Shown: in pieces, positions 34,952 through 49,630 of the stretch
Numbering within the stretch: the first letter of the stretch is position 1
Layout of the letters: every line of letters begins with the position of its first letter
Assembly: GCA_016801845.1 (NCBI GenBank)
Contig: CM028914.1
Span: 12,867,272-12,931,271 of the forward strand
Direction: 5' to 3'
DNA from: Polydactylus sextarius
Taxonomy: Eukaryota; Chordata; Actinopteri; Polynemidae
DNA: 64,000 nucleotides
Position numbers and translations under genes: made by a program
The notes under the pieces: generated by a model
The model's database searches: none
Told to the model about the DNA's origin: nothing
The model's input: only the letters and a program-made list of their open reading frames with translations

Positions 34952-37900
34952 ATGACCTGTTTGCTGTGCTTCAAGATGCCATCATAGAGAATCTGTGCAC
35001 AGAAAAAAAGCTTTGATGTCTACAAAGTTTACTTTGAGGATATTTTTCCCCCACACGCGCCTGTGAACACGCTGAGATTGTCAAGCAGCTCTTCAACTTT
35101 TCTGAAGTTCCGGCCAAAGACCAGAGGTGTTTGGACAGGTGACCTCCTGTTAAGATGTTATACAAGCACAGACGCCCCCCACGCCAGGAAGACATGTGGC
35201 AAACATTTTTCGTACGTGGTGTAAACGCAGCAAAATAAAAATCCAGAGCAACGGTAGTTTAAAGGTTAAATGTCTCATCTATGCCAGTAGGTTTTACTGT
35301 CACATGTCAATGAGGTTCAAATGTCTGGTCATCAGGGAAAATGTACAACTGTGGTACATGTATTGAACTTGTCAAAGAGTTTAAATGCAATAATAGTGGG
35401 TGCCAAGGATTGACAAGAGAAAAACATTAAGCTTGAACACAAAGGACAGAGATGTCTGGTGTATAAAACAATATAACTTATGTGCATTCACTTATGTGTT
35501 GCTTGTAAGTGTAAATGAAGAAAAGATCCCTCATTACCCAACAATGTTTTTAAGTGTTTACAAAAAACTTCAGAATTTTATGGAGTTAACATCATGAGAT
35601 GAACAATGTATGAAACGTATTGGTAAATTGCAATCAAATGTGGTTTAAGTTTGGTTTAATATCATTTTGTTTTGTTTTACACATCAATAAAAATGCCCAC
35701 CGTCCCCATCTGACTCCTTTTGTTGCACATCATCTGTCTCTTTTCCGGTCCTGTCTTAACTTTTATATGGCCACAGTATCAAATAAAGTGGTTGAAAACT
35801 CTGGAAGGAGTTTCTGCTCGAAAGTTGACAAAATGCAGCAGAAGTTCTCCGACTTGCTCATTTCATGTGGGACAACACATCCATTAAAGCTGACAGTCTG
35901 TACATGAAACTAATGGCAGCTGTGCTGTTTCTCATCTGAAGTAATAACAGCACAGAGCCAAAACATCACTGGATGTCTGTCCAAATGCCTATGAAGTTCA
36001 CTTTATGTGAGACACCAGTGTTGCAGGAGTATATCATGGAGGAATGTGATGTTTATAGAGGATTGCAAAGCATTAGTCTGGCATTGGCTGGTTGCTGCCT
36101 TGGTTTCAGTGATACTGCTAATTTATATGTGCTGGAAAACTAATGGAGGATATAAAAGGCCTGAGGTCTGTCCATTTCAGAAGTTGCGTTTTAGGGCGCA
36201 GCTCCAAATGATGAGAAAGCACAACTATAAATGAGAGTTTTGAGGCAGATAGGGTGTGTGTTTAGTCTGGATGTAGGTGCCTCATTAAAGAGCTGCAGAG
36301 TTATCATAGTTAATTAGAACAGATTATGCTCTGTTTGCATTTTTTCTTTTTATCTCCATTCAAAGCACACATTTCCTCTGCAGTTAAATACACATGCACA
36401 TGCAATTTATTATGGGATCTGACAGCTGCAAGTTGTTACAAGTTTAAACCCAAAACAGCTATCACCAGCTCTCACTGCCTCGCCCCTGTCTCTGGTGAGA
36501 TGGAAAAACATAAGCAACTTTCACTAAAACTTGTATTTTGACACATTTTATTTTACATTAGATTCTGTTGATCAGTGTCATTGTGTTATTTCCATTAAAA
36601 ACAAGACCATATCTTGGTGTTCTAATATCATCATCACCAGAGTTAACACACAATAACTTCTATATTTAGGCCTTATTTAAATGTTTTCAAGCTTTTTTGT
36701 AAAATGCCTTTGAACAACTCCTGATCTCCCGAGAATGTCACAAATTACCATATACTTATGTCATATCATTGCTGCTTTTATCATAGATTCATACATAAAA
36801 GCTAAATTGTTTCTACTTTGCTATGACACATTGACTCCATATTGACTTGTACTGTGATCAAATGTATTCTCTTTCAACTCTGAACAGAGGAAATTTCAAT
36901 TATAGAGGAAGTTCTTATGTAATGGAAAAATACAAATAGAATGCTGTAATATAGTGTGACATTCAATTATGTTCAAAACTTATCACAACAATAATGTCAC
37001 CTCTCATAGAGACGGAGCAGACACCGCCCAGCTGTAAGAATGAAAAGGGCTTGAAAAAGTTGCAACTCTATTAGAGGTTGGGGGCAAAAGGGTCACGATG
37101 AACCAGGTGTTTTTCATTGAGCTCTGACTCCACATGCTTCTCAATTCACACACACGTTACACCCTCCGGTTTGGCCAGAGGTAATGATCTATGTCGAGAG
37201 AAAGGTACGACTTTACACCAAGGTACTACACAGGGGTCAGGGTCACCTTTAAACAGATGTTATGGCAGAGGCTGCTGCCAGTGCGTCAGGACACGGGTCA
37301 GTATTAAGCAGATGTTGCAGACCAGAAGGGATTAGCATGTCACATCCTCTTTGAGCTGACTAAATGATGCTCTCTCTGTCAAGAGACCCCCTGCTAGCAT
37401 GTAACATAGCAGGAGTCCGGCTTTTATGTTGTTGCCATGGTGTAGCTAAGAAATCATTACTAATGCTACGTGCTATGAGGAAGCATTGTCAAAGTCTGAA
37501 AAGAAGCATTTTGAGTCAATGCTGTCATGTCAATTGGACACTGTCAACCAGTCGGTTATTAAGGTGATCAGAGTTGAATCCATTTTACACCAAGAACATA
37601 AAGCAACTGCAATCTTCTTGCAATCGTGATAATGAAAACTAATTAATCTGATACTTCATGTTTTTTCAGTTAAGTGGCTCAGCAGTGTGCCTCTTAGATA
37701 CTGCACTCGGTTAACATATCACATTTTCCTTATAATTTGCAGAGCTTATTAAGTTAATTAATTCAAATTATTTAAAGTCTTAAATGTTGATGATGATTTA
37801 CAAACTGGCATTCTGGCAACTGACTTATCACTAACCTCCTCTTCTAGAAATAATAAATTCTGAAATTATCTGGCAACGAAAGGGTCAGATAACAACAGTT

Positions 37901-38859
37901 ATTACTGAATATATGCTACTAGAAGAGTGAAAACACAGAGATGTAGTAACATGAATACAAGTTTTTAAGTAGTATGTGAAGAACTACAAACATCTCACGA
38001 CATTTGAAACAAAGCGTATGATCCAACAGTACACGTCTGACCTCTGCGTGACTTTCGCTACAGTGTGTTTGCATTCCCACTTTAGCATTATGTGCTTTGT
38101 ATTCCTGTAGATACTTAGAAGTAAATCAGTAATTTCCTCACAGAATTGTGGTTCAGATGTGCAGGTGTCATTACGTCCTTGATAACGCTGAGCACATGAA
38201 TGAATATGTCTCTGCCTCCTGAGACTCTTAAAGCATCTTAAAGCATCTTTATGCATTATAATAGTGTGTTTGCTGCCCATGTTACCTTTAACTAGTAGGG
38301 TGGAGGAAAGTCAATTGTACATCATACCGGGATATTCAAAACATTTACATACTATGTATTTTCTTTTAAAGCTTCTGTTTCTTTGCTCCCGGTCTGCAGT
38401 GTTTTTGGAGGCAGCAGCTGTTACATGTGAAGGATACAAAGATAATCAGATTCGTTCTCTTTATTTACAACATTTAATAGTGAAAACATCAATGTCACAG
38501 AGACTAACACAGTAATATAATGCCAATAATGCAAATACCCAACCACACAAACAGTTAGTTGATTTTTATATCTTGATGTCAATGACAGCCACATTTCTGT
38601 TCTCATAAATACAATAGTTCAGTAAGGTCCCAAAGCAACTTTTTGAAGCAACTTTTGCACAAACATTTAAGACTCAAATATGAATTGCTTAGCTGGTGGT
38701 GGTCAATTGCACTGTGACCTCACGAGACACATTTGGCCTGAAAAAACTAATAATGATTTACTAATTTAATACATCCCTTTACCCTTAAAACTGCAACAGT
38801 TCTGCCGGGTACATTTGTTCACAGTTTTCTCAGCGGGTACGTGGTTTCTACTTGTTCAT

Positions 38860-39065
38860 TGCTGTCTCTGTGTCTTCTGTCTCTTCATAAAACCCTGAGA
38901 CTGACTTGATGATGCTGAGATCAGGGCTCTGTGGGGGCCACACCAGCTGTTGCAGGATTCCTTGTTGTCACTGACTCGCTGTGTGCTTTGAGTGGTTGTC
39001 ATTCTGCAGAATAGATTTGGGACCAATCAGACACCTCTGTGGTGGTACAGTGTGACAGATAAGAA
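38860..39065 (-). mobile_element. Tc1/mariner transposase remnant
   Basis: The minus strand reads ILQNDNHSKHTASQ, then a stop, then QQGILQQLVWPPQSPDLSII in the same order as the C-terminal half of Tc1-type DDE transposases (D in NDN, then WPPQSPDLS). The catalytic Glu expected after SPDLSII is a Lys codon, and a stop interrupts the frame, so the copy is dead. Flanks were not resolved, and no terminal repeats were found next to it. Confidence 0.85.
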
Positions 39066-39705
39066 TGTGAACATTTAGTAATGGATGTAGATGATTACAA
39101 ATCATAGTCATTAAGTATATATGGGGCAATGTAGTGAATCTCTCCATGTTAGATCACACGGGAGTTCATTATTTAAAAATCCCCCGTATCCTCTAATTCT
39201 GTACATACATCACACTGCACAGTGAAGGTCACACACTTACTAAGTTCTTATTAGTTATGTATGGAATGCACCTTGCACCAGGAAACTTATTACAAATTAA
39301 ATAAGGTAAAACAAACAAAAAAGCACCAGCTTATTATAAGTCAGTCATGGTATTTCTACAGCCGTTGACTGTTCTTTAAAAGTAGTGTTTTCGCTGGAGG
39401 CTGAATCTGTTCAGAATTTCATTTTCCTCCTCTTACCTTGCAGTGTGCTGCTCACTGCTTCTATCTGTGGAAACAATTGCAAATGAAGTGTTTCATCATT
39501 TAGTTCGTGCTGTTCCTTTCCAGTAGCACAACAAACTTGTCCACAGTGTTCACAATTTAACTATGTGTTAATATTTTTAATCTACTTAGACAAGAAACAA
39601 ATCTAATTATGCAACTGAATTGTTTCACCCCACAAATTCCTCCTCTTGCTTTTCCCTTTTCCTGTTTGTGGTGTGTTTCTTTCATGCAGACACATACAGT
39701 GATGG

Positions 39706-39710
<5 letters not shown>

Positions 39711-39740
<30 letters not shown>
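39711..39740. repeat. (CA)n microsatellite
   Basis: About 15 CA units, with an imperfect TACA start. Confidence 0.9.
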
Positions 39741-39743
<3 letters not shown>

Positions 39744-40966
39744 GCTATGATATGATTTAGCTCAGTAGTGTGCTGTTTATTAAAAAATGGGCAGACTGCT
39801 GAGCTTGGCACCTCCCCACTGTTTCTGAATAATAAGTATTAACATTGTGCTATCTCCTCAATGAAAAATGCTGCAATAGAGCAGTGGAAGCTACTTGGTG
39901 TGTGTGCAGCGTATAATATGTGTGACTTCTTGCAAACAAAATGCAGCTGAGTTATGACCTTATTTGGATTAACCGGAAGGCTTTGTTGTATAGCAAGAGC
40001 TTTATTAATTCATGAAACTATCATACTGTCACTCTCCCTCCCCGAGGTGATTAATGTATCTGTGACATAGAAGAGAAGTGAATTCTCTTGGGAAGAATAT
40101 TCACCATGAATCCTCTCTATCATTTATCTGGACCGTATATTTGTATGGCATGATAAATCAATTTTCTATTATACTTCTGGTCACACCAAGCTCTACTTTG
40201 TATCTTATGCATGATCTTCCACATTAATGCACCCAGGACATATACAGGTGTACCAATTGATATATGTGTATCTAATCATATATACAGTATCAGTCAAAAG
40301 TCTGACCTGTTGAAAACAAGGTTTGTTAATGTCTTACAGCATTTTCCACTAAATAAGTTTATCTGTATGCTTCTACAAATCACACATTTTAAAGTCAGCA
40401 TATTCTTTGAAAGTCACAAAAAATACCCTGGAAATTAATATATTTGAAAAAGCTTAGTTAAGCTTTTAGTTCTGCATTTAGGGACTGAAGAAAAAAATCT
40501 TGATGTTTTTTGTTATTTACTCCCACTTCCCAATGTGCAAATAAGCATTTATGAAGCAAAATAGATAAATACATTTTCAAAACAAAATGTGATTTAAAAA
40601 AAAAAAATGACAAAATGGTGGTCTTGCAATAAATCACTCTAAAATATTGCATTTACTTACTCACACTTACAATACTATATTTTGAACAATAAAACAGGCG
40701 TTGTGGTTTAAACAGAGGTTATAATTTTTTTGGAGATAAGGAAAAAGGCTCTAATAGAAAAGTCTAACCACATATAAGGATAAAAAAAACAAACAACAAC
40801 ACTGAAGAAAACACAATGGGGACACCGCTACATCTAGTGTGACTAACAAATTTAATCCTTCCAAAACAAAAAATGTCGGTAATTACTGCATTACAGCAAA
40901 TAAAATAAAATAAAATAAAAATAATGTATTTGTGTATTACTTTTGTGAGTGACCGCAACACTGGTC

Positions 40967-41047
40967 TATAAAAAACCCGGAAATGTCGTCAACTGGTTTG
41001 GTTGGCGCGCGCTGTGACGGCAGGTGAAGGTGATGCGTCGTTTACAG
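40967..41047 (+). promoter_or_regulatory. Possible promoter and noncoding first exon
   Basis: A TATAAAA box (40967-40973) is followed by an ETS-like CCCGGAAAT (40976-40984), a local CpG-rich patch (GGCGCGCGCTGTGACGG), and a consensus donor CAG|GTGAGT with the cut after 41047. The CpG content contrasts with the AT-rich surroundings. An exon-like segment with acceptor and donor follows at 41903-42000. The two short reading frames starting in this region (ATG at 40983 and at 41033) stop quickly, the latter after splicing, so a product would be noncoding or a 5' UTR. Confidence 0.35.
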
Positions 41048-41203
41048 GTGAGTGAACATGATGGAGATGTTTGTATGAATGAATGTGGCGCTACCACGTG
41101 AAAAACGATCATATGTGCGCATGCAGACTTGAGAAATGAGGTAAATGAATGATGAGTTGGTATGGCGGTGCCACGTGTGTACGCGCATCTGTATATATAT
41201 CGT

Positions 41204-41762
<559 letters not shown>

Positions 41763-41902
41763 ACTGCACTACCTTACCTACTATCTACTTTCAATTGTAA
41801 TTTGTATAAAGACAACAGGTGATGATTTCATTGTGTTACAAACTGGTTTATTTCATGACCACTCACATTTTGCTTAACAGATTTTGATTTTGTTACTTTT
41901 AG

Positions 41903-42000
41903 GGAGAGGCCATCTAAGTCAAGCCATCTGGCTGCTCATTGGATCTTCGTGTTTATTGTGTAGAGATGAGACCAGCAGTGATCTTCTCATCTAATTCTCG
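41903..42000 (+). other. Possible noncoding second exon
   Basis: This is a 98-nt segment between acceptor TTTTGTTACTTTTAG (ends 41902) and a good donor TCG|GTAAGA (42001). It has stops in the frames tested after the candidate first exon at 41 kb. It is supported only by splice-site patterns. Confidence 0.3.
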
Positions 42001-45000
42001 GTAAGAAATACTTTTTCTTTACCTTGACCTCTTCTTTGGTTATTTCTAAGCTTTGGTGAGTCTCTGTTACAGACGATAGACTTTATTTTGTGCACATCCT
42101 CAAGAGTAAAGTGTTATACCTGAGGCTCCTTGTTGGTGGGGAGGGTGGAGGTGGGGGGTTCATTTTTTAAAGTGGAGCTATAATGGTCAGACTAACGTCT
42201 ATGTCAGCCTAGCTACTGATTAGCAATAGAATGAAGCGGTGCATTTTGAACGGATGTAAAAAGAAATATCGATTACCGAGCTGTGTAACATTCAAGAAAC
42301 ACACCCAAATGAGCAGCTTTATCATGAGGCCATTCAGGACATGTCCAATTTCCCCTCACTAGTCATTGATAAGCGCTCTCCTTGCCTGTCACTCAGGACT
42401 TAGACTGATTTCCTCTCAGCCCACGAGCCCAATTTAGTCTCCACAAGAATCTATCACACAGCGATGTTATCTGCAAGTAACCCAATCTCCCCCTCGTCTC
42501 TCCATCTGTCTTTCAGTCTATGTCTCTCTTCCCACTACTCCACCTTTCTCTGTTTCTGTCTACTCCCCTTATTATTCCACTTGTACCGCTCATTGTTTTT
42601 TTTCTTTCCTTGTGTCCTCCATCTTTCATCCCTTGCTCCTGCTCTCTTTCTGGTGGACCTCACAAACTAATCAAGTGTGGGGAGAACCTGACTTTGCATA
42701 TAGATCATATCCTCCTTGACAAGGGATAGAGAAGAAAAATGTCTATATCGCTTACATATGAAGCCTCTCAGTAATGTGATGAATGAGTTGCATTTAGCTT
42801 CAGCAAACTTTTGAGACATTTCATTGATATGACTTGATTAATGGGCAAGCGGAGACATTCACTACACGAGGACACCTATTGAGGAGGGAAATTCTCCTCA
42901 AGAAGATCTCAGATAAAATACTAAACACCTGGAGCTATCATTCACCCTCTTATATCCATGTCAAAGTATACTGAGTAGATGTATGTGAGATTGTTTGCAC
43001 AATGACATGACACACACTATATCTCTCAGTGGAAATTACACAATATGTTTTTAGGGACAGAAATCAAGATGTCATCAGCAGAGGGAGGGACAAGATGGGA
43101 AGTATCATAAATGTTGATTGGCTGGTGGCCCAAAGACTCATATTGCTTCGGTAATGGATGTCAGAGACAAGGGAAATAATGGAGGAGATAAAAGACAACT
43201 CTACAGGGAGAGCCTTGGCAAGCCTAGCAACTCTGAAACTGAACATGCTTGCATCACCTGTCCGCACTAAACTGTAGACAGGATATTAAAATGCTCAATT
43301 ATGAAAATTAGATTTTATTTAAATCTGGATGTTGTGGAGTAAAGACCTTGATTAATCCATTTCTAATGGTCAAATATCTTCTTAGCATCATGGGAGGAAT
43401 ATCCCAGAGGGTTTGTAACCTGAGAGCACGTTTTATAATATGAAACAGATGTTGAACATAATCAGAGTCACATCTTAATTTTAATGAATCCTGCAGGGTT
43501 GTAATAAGTGCCATTAAAATGGCACCACAAATGCTGAAAAACAGTGGCAGAAGCTGCATCAGATTATGTGGGAAAATATGACATGTGTGGAACAAACGAG
43601 CACAGAGGATGGTGTGTTTTAAGAGGCGTTTCACTGCAGGAGACCAAACAATTTATTTCACTGTAAGAGATGACCAAAGCTATTGTCGTACTCACCCCTA
43701 TTCTTCCCAGTAATCCATCTCTTAATATTTATTGATCACCCCCAGAGGTTTACAGATCTTCTGACAATGCACAACATGTGTTTAAGTCTCCTTAGTGTCA
43801 ATTTCATCTCCTGAAAAAATTAACACAGTGCTGAATGCCAGACTATTTCTAGCAAGTGCAGAGACGACACTTGTGCAAAGAGTACAAAATAAAGAGCACA
43901 GTACAACATTTTTTTCCCCTAATAAGAGCAGTGTCCTGAGTCAAGGCTGCTGATGGAAGGCAGGCACAAGAGGAAAACTCTGCATCATGCACATCATTAA
44001 AGTTACACTCTGCTCAGCTCTGCACATTTATTGTCTCATTAAAGATGTGGTTTGACATTGGGTTTAGTGTGATTCTGCAGTCCTGATCCACTATATGGAA
44101 AAGCTGCTGCATCAACAAAGTTTTTGTTTATTTGTAAGAGTCTGGCGGTGGAGTCTACACCACCCTAAACTCAAAAGACACTGTCCAGACCACTTTTGAA
44201 AACTGACCATTTTAAACTCTTTTGTGAGAGTGAACTCCTTCACTAGTTTTTGTCACTTCAGAGTACCTTGTGTTGATTTACATGCATTTGCTAAAGATTT
44301 TTCTGAAACACTTATCAAAAAAATCTTAATCATAACTAACCCTACAACCAAGTCCTAAACCTACAATTGAGTAGTTTACCATGTAGGAAAACCAAGTTGT
44401 TTTGTTTCTGAATATGACATGAATCCAGATGATGCATCAACTATGTGAATGGATTTTTGCCACATCAGAAAGAAAATACACCAAAATCTTAGAAATACAC
44501 TAAAAAGTTACAGTATGAAAGAAATTGAATGTCTCACTGAATAACTTTAAAAATTATTTTCTAAAAAGGAAATTTCAAAAAGGCACCATCTTATGAGAAT
44601 ACTATCAAAACCTCTGCATATGAAGCATAATCGATATTATACTGAAGTAATATCTTAACCAAAAAAACATGCTGAAAAGGAAATTTTATTTCAACATTAT
44701 CTCTCTTTTTTTTTTTTTTTTTTTTTTTAGATTTTGTTGGCTGAGTGAAAATCTGATTAACAATTTTTTTTGTTCTCACAAGGTTCAACGCTGTTAGCTT
44801 TCCTTTGAGATAGAAATCAGTAGCAATGGACTGCCATGTAATGCTCAGGGGAAGCAAATTGGATTTGAAATGAAACATGGATTACAGGACTCACATGCTG
44901 GGTGTCAAGTTTAACATCCGCATCCACGGACCGTATAGGTGATGCCATCTGAAAGTACAAGTCCACATAAACAGAGTTGCATTTCTTACCATAAATTGCT

Positions 45001-45335
45001 ATAGGCGGTTATATTTACATCATCAAGGATGTACATACTTCAGTGGAAATGTATGGGAAGTGGAAGCCATGTGTACCTCAGGCCTCAGGTTATGAACTGC
45101 CAGTCCACCTGGAAAAAGCAAAATCAATGTAAACTTTGTGAATTATTTATAAATGAGCTTTGTATGGTCGGAATAAATCCTGTGTGACCTTCCAACCAAG
45201 AATCACTTCTGCCTAATGATTCATGATAATGACATGACTCCTGACGCTCATTGACAGCTACGAAACCAGCCAACTTTATAGAATTAGTCATTCAATTAGA
45301 CATATTTATCACAGCTAAGCTGAATGATATTCGCA

Positions 45336-45369
<34 letters not shown>

Positions 45370-47559
45370 TTCACACATATTGAAGACTTTATGCAGGTGA
45401 ACACCCCTGAATATTGTCTTCATGATTTTCCATAGGATACAGGCTGTTTTGCCCTCAGGGTTGCTGCATTCACTGCTTACAATGTGTAGCACATGTCTGT
45501 CAAACATGTCCTTGCCAAAGTCATCTGTTGGCCTGCCATCACCAAACGAATGGCTGCCTTGCTTCCTCCGTTCTCTCACCTCTCTGTCTTTCTTCACTCT
45601 ACATAGATCTGTCTCCATGGGAATAAAGCCATCTTAGCATGTCATGTTTTTTAATATCCCACAGCGGCCCCTATAAATATTTATTAAAGATGTGCCATTA
45701 AGATGGGGCAAAAAAGGACCCTCTGCTAGACCATAAGCAAACACCCTTTATTTAACTTCTGTGATACACTTTCCGTTTAGAAGCCAAACAGCAAATGCCG
45801 CCAGAGAGCAGGCATGCTCCAGCATCATGTAAGGACATTTGTACACCTTTACAGACCTAAGCCTCATGACTGTCTTTGATTCTCCAATTTAAAAGTCGAA
45901 GACTTGTGAGAGGAAAAAGTGATGTAAGATTTAGAGGTATGAAAAATCAAAACAAAGTATACTGATATCTAAATTGTCAGGAAATAGAGGTGAAATATTG
46001 TTTGAATATTAAACGTCAACTTTGGAGATCTAAACTGAAGACGTACGTTGATATAATGTCTAGCCATAACTTAAGACATAACCATACTTTGACAGCACTG
46101 TCACTGCCCACGTCTAACATTGTAATAAGGCAGTTTAGCTACAAGAGTAGACACTGTAAATGTATTCATCTGAAAACAGAGAGATAAGAACTCAACTTTT
46201 AAAGTCAATGAATTTTTAAGCTAAAAGCTGCGGAAACTTTGTCCTCTTTCCCACCCCTCTTATGCCTCTCCTCCCTTTTCCCTATTTCTTGCCTTCTCCC
46301 CACTCACACCAGCCCTCTGGCCCCTCCACCTCTCCAGTTGGCTGCTGTACTTTCTGTCCTGCTTCGTTCTCCCCTCCAAGGCCCTGTCTGGCCCAGTTTA
46401 GATCAGGTGCCAAAATGAAAGTTTGTGTGTGCTATTACACCTTTTTACCTCTGCGTATGTGTACGTGTCGTATGCATACAGTATGTACTTATTGACTATT
46501 ATATTCAGTTGACCTGGTTAAAATCACTGTGGAAGTTACAGAAGTGATATTTATGTTCCTCTGATATACTTTCATGTCAACTACAAGAATTCTACATTTG
46601 CAGCTGCAGTTGCACTTAAAATCAAGGTTTTTTTTGGGGGGGAGTTCAGAAGTTCAAAAGTGCAAATAGGATGTCAAGATACATCACACATCAATTTACA
46701 TAATTATGCACAATGCCGGGGAGGTTTCAAAATGCAGCCTTGTCAGTGCAACTAGATTTAAAGCTAAATATAAATCAACCAGAGCGAGAATGTTACTTAA
46801 AATCAATAAGGATCATAAGGGCGAAACTTTAAACACATTTCATTTCATACAAGCAGGAGCTAAGTGGGCTAAGCTGGTTATAAAATACAGGCCAACATAT
46901 ATTGCTATTAACTGCAACATGCCCTGCCCTCTGTGCAGTTTGAGCTTGTTTAAGTGTGTGAGTGATGCACTTGTTTTCAAATGCCGTAAGGTTAAATTGT
47001 CATAGAGTCTGGCATTGTGTTACTCTCCTTCTGGAAAGCTGACATTAGATCAACAAGTTGGTGAAAAGTGAGCTAGATTTTCTATGCAATCTTGTAATTA
47101 CCCAATCAACATATTTGCCACTTTCATTATATCAGTTTTGTGGGATAGAGATCATCTCATCATGTTTAGTAAATAAGAGATATTAATTTGTGCTGTAAAC
47201 ACAAGTTACACACACATAGCAGAGAATACAGGGGAGAAATGGGCCTTTGTAGCTGAACAAAACAAACATGTTTTCTTTTACTAAAGTTTAGTCCATGAAA
47301 AACATCTACCAACAGTTAGAGACCAGCTGCGGAATCTGAGCTACTTCAGAACATGTTTTAAATCCATTTGACTGCAAACCAGAGTCACAATTTCAACTGT
47401 AGCTTGTGAGAAATGTCATCACCATAAATAATATCACTACTGGTAGAAGCATTTGCTCCTTTTTTTTTGATTAATGACTAGATTCATTTGTTTGTAGTGT
47501 AAAAATCAAGTAAACTTTGTGTAAATTTGCTATTTACGTGTTTTATACTGAAACTTTTT
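42001..47559. other. Intergenic DNA without recognised genes
   Basis: AT-rich with T23 (44706-44728) and an AT/T tract (about 45335-45371). I see no coding region, RNA gene or recognisable mobile element. Open frames here have no family resemblance. Confidence 0.65.
44706..44728. repeat. Poly-T tract
   Basis: Run of 23 T in intergenic DNA. Confidence 0.9.
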
Positions 47560-49630
47560 TTCCTTTTAGTGCAGTCAAATTGAGTGATTTCAACATTAAT
47601 GTAGATGTTGACATTGAGCCTTCATTTCACTGTTACACTCGGTTGTTTTTTCTCAACATACAACTGAAGTCTCTTACTATATGTCAGAAACCAAACATTT
47701 AATAATGTTTCCCCGATCTCCTCCTCCATCTGACTCACCACATGTGAGTTTACAGTAATGGACTACACAGCATGTTGGAAGAAATTCCATTACAGTTGGC
47801 ATCTGTGGCATCTATGATGTGACCAGATTTGATTAAAGAATTTCCCTTATTTATTTACTCCAATGCCATGTGTCAGTACAATACAGGTCAGCTATCTCAG
47901 CTTTATTCACACACAAGTTCATGATCTTATTGATAGTACCATCACGTCACTGTGTACAACACTCGACGACCCTCTGAAAAAGAAGGTAGCAGCTCAGAGT
48001 AGGACAGCTCCGTGGTTCAGTTTGCAGAAAGGAAGTGATGGTAGTATGAATAGTTTTGCTTATTGTAACACTCATTATTAATAGAATAAATTTAGAACAA
48101 CCCCAGGTATCACGGCACTGTAGTGAGACTGATCCGAGCTGTCTGTTCTTCAGCCCTTACTGGTAATGGCTTAGTGATAAAAATAACTTACTGACTATTA
48201 GAACACAGAGGTGTTGTCCAGTGCAGTAGCCTTGGAATCCTCTGACTTTTACTTCAACTCATCTTTTAGATGCTATTCCAACTAGGCTTTTCAAAGATGC
48301 CTCGACTTTAATTAACACTTCTATATTAGATCTGATCAGTTTGTCTTTAAGAAGTTATGTACCACAGGCTTTTAAGACCCGTGGTAATTAAACATCTGCA
48401 TTAAAAGCCAACACTATAGATCCACAGCCAACCTCCCATTATTTTGACAAACCTTGAAAACGCTGTTGCAAATCCATGATGTAATCACTTGTATAGGAAT
48501 TGTCTGTCTGAAGATGTTCAGTCAGTACTGAATGAACATCATAACAGAAATAACACTGGTGTAATTTTCTCACAGCCTTAGTTGATGGCACTTGACACCA
48601 CTGATCACAAGATTTTATTAAACAGACTGGAGCATGTAATTTGGATTAAAGGAACTGCACCAGGCTGGCTTAAGTCATGGTTGTTTGTTTTGGCAGTGGC
48701 TCCTCCATGCACATAAAAGTCATGGAGTTCAACAGGAATCAATGCCAGGACCAAAACCTTTTAACCTTTACACAATTTATAAGGGTAATATTATCAGTAA
48801 TAACCACATAAAGGTTCATAGTTATGTAAACGACAACCAGTTATATTTTTTCATTGAAGACAAGACTATATTAATGAAATTTTCAAATTCCAGGCATGTT
48901 TTAAATACATAAACGTCTCGATGACCTTTTCATCTTCAAAATTCAGACTTAACTTATTGTACTGTGCCTGAACTTCTCAGAAAACGGTATCTGATCATTT
49001 AATTACATTGTATATTATAGTATGACATTGGCCTCCGGTTCCACTGTCATAACTATGTCAAGGACATATCCAAATGCAGCCTCACCCCCATGTAGCAGCA
49101 ACAGATACTGACAGGAAGTAGAAAAATACATCATTTCTTTCGTATTAACTTCTCTGCATTGGCTCCCTGTAAAATTCAGAATAGAATTAAATATACTTCT
49201 CTTTACACACAAAACCCTTAATGACCAAGTTCTATCATGGCTTCAAGACTTCATAGTAGCCTATTATCTCAAAAGAACACTTCGCTCTCAAAATGAAGGC
49301 TTACTAGTGGTTCCAAGACTAGAATAGGAGATGGAGCCTTCGGCTATCAGGCTTCTTTCTTGTAAAACCAGTACCCAATTTCAATCTGAGAGGAAGACAT
49401 ATAGTACTCTACAGTAAAGATGAGGCTTAAAACTTTCCTCTTTGATAAAGCCTATAGTTAGGGATGGCTTAGGTGAGGTTTCTTCCTCTTCTGAAAAGGA
49501 AATTTCCTCCTCACTATTGCCAAGTGCTTGCTCATGATGGAAACTGTTGGGTTAATTTCTGTAAGGGAAGAGCTCAATTTTAGAGCAGGTGTTGTGAAAC
49601 ATTACCTTCAGGCACCAAAAAAATTTAATT
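47560..49630 (+). mobile_element. Decayed L2-clade LINE (endonuclease end to 3' region)
   Basis: Ordered fragments of a non-LTR retrotransposon are readable across frames. The endonuclease motif SDFNINVDVD lies at about 47,580. A linker CTTLDDPLKKKVAAQSRTAP lies at about 47,960. Reverse transcriptase pieces follow: DTTDHKILLNRLE-like and GVQQESMPGPKPFNLY, with the YADD box degraded to YVND (about 48,820-48,835). At the 3' end are TTGGCTCCCTGTAAAATTC and ATGGAGCCTTCGGCTATCAG, then a GATAAAGCCTATAGTTAGGG segment and GCCAAGTGCTTGCTCATG. Stops and frameshifts are many, so it is inactive. The 5' end (APE start) is missing or unrecognisable. Strand is + throughout. Confidence 0.88.

Larger units (their letters stand above)
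31202..40960. other. Intergenic DNA between cadm2 and the 41-kb element
   Basis: No protein-coding gene is supported on either strand. The stretch holds T20 (33000-33020), several CA arrays, an AAAAT array (about 40900-40922) and a decayed Tc1 fragment near 38.9 kb. The start could still be cadm2 3' UTR if a distal polyadenylation site such as 31771-31776 is used. Confidence 0.7.

Noticed and set aside
40283..40310. CAGTATCAGTCAAAAGTCTGA resembling a Tc1 terminal repeat end
   Set aside because: No matching inverted end was found at a sensible distance and the similarity is short. It may be an eroded solo end but cannot be supported.
43308..43634. Minus-strand 108-residue frame ending in TPQHPDLNKI, reminiscent of the Tc1 SPDLNPIE block
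   Set aside because: The rest of the frame has no transposase motif in the right order, and the match sits at the very end. It is likely chance.
46262..46495. Pro/Ser-rich 77-residue frame on the + strand
   Set aside because: It arises from a C/T-rich stretch. It has no recognisable domain and no splice context.
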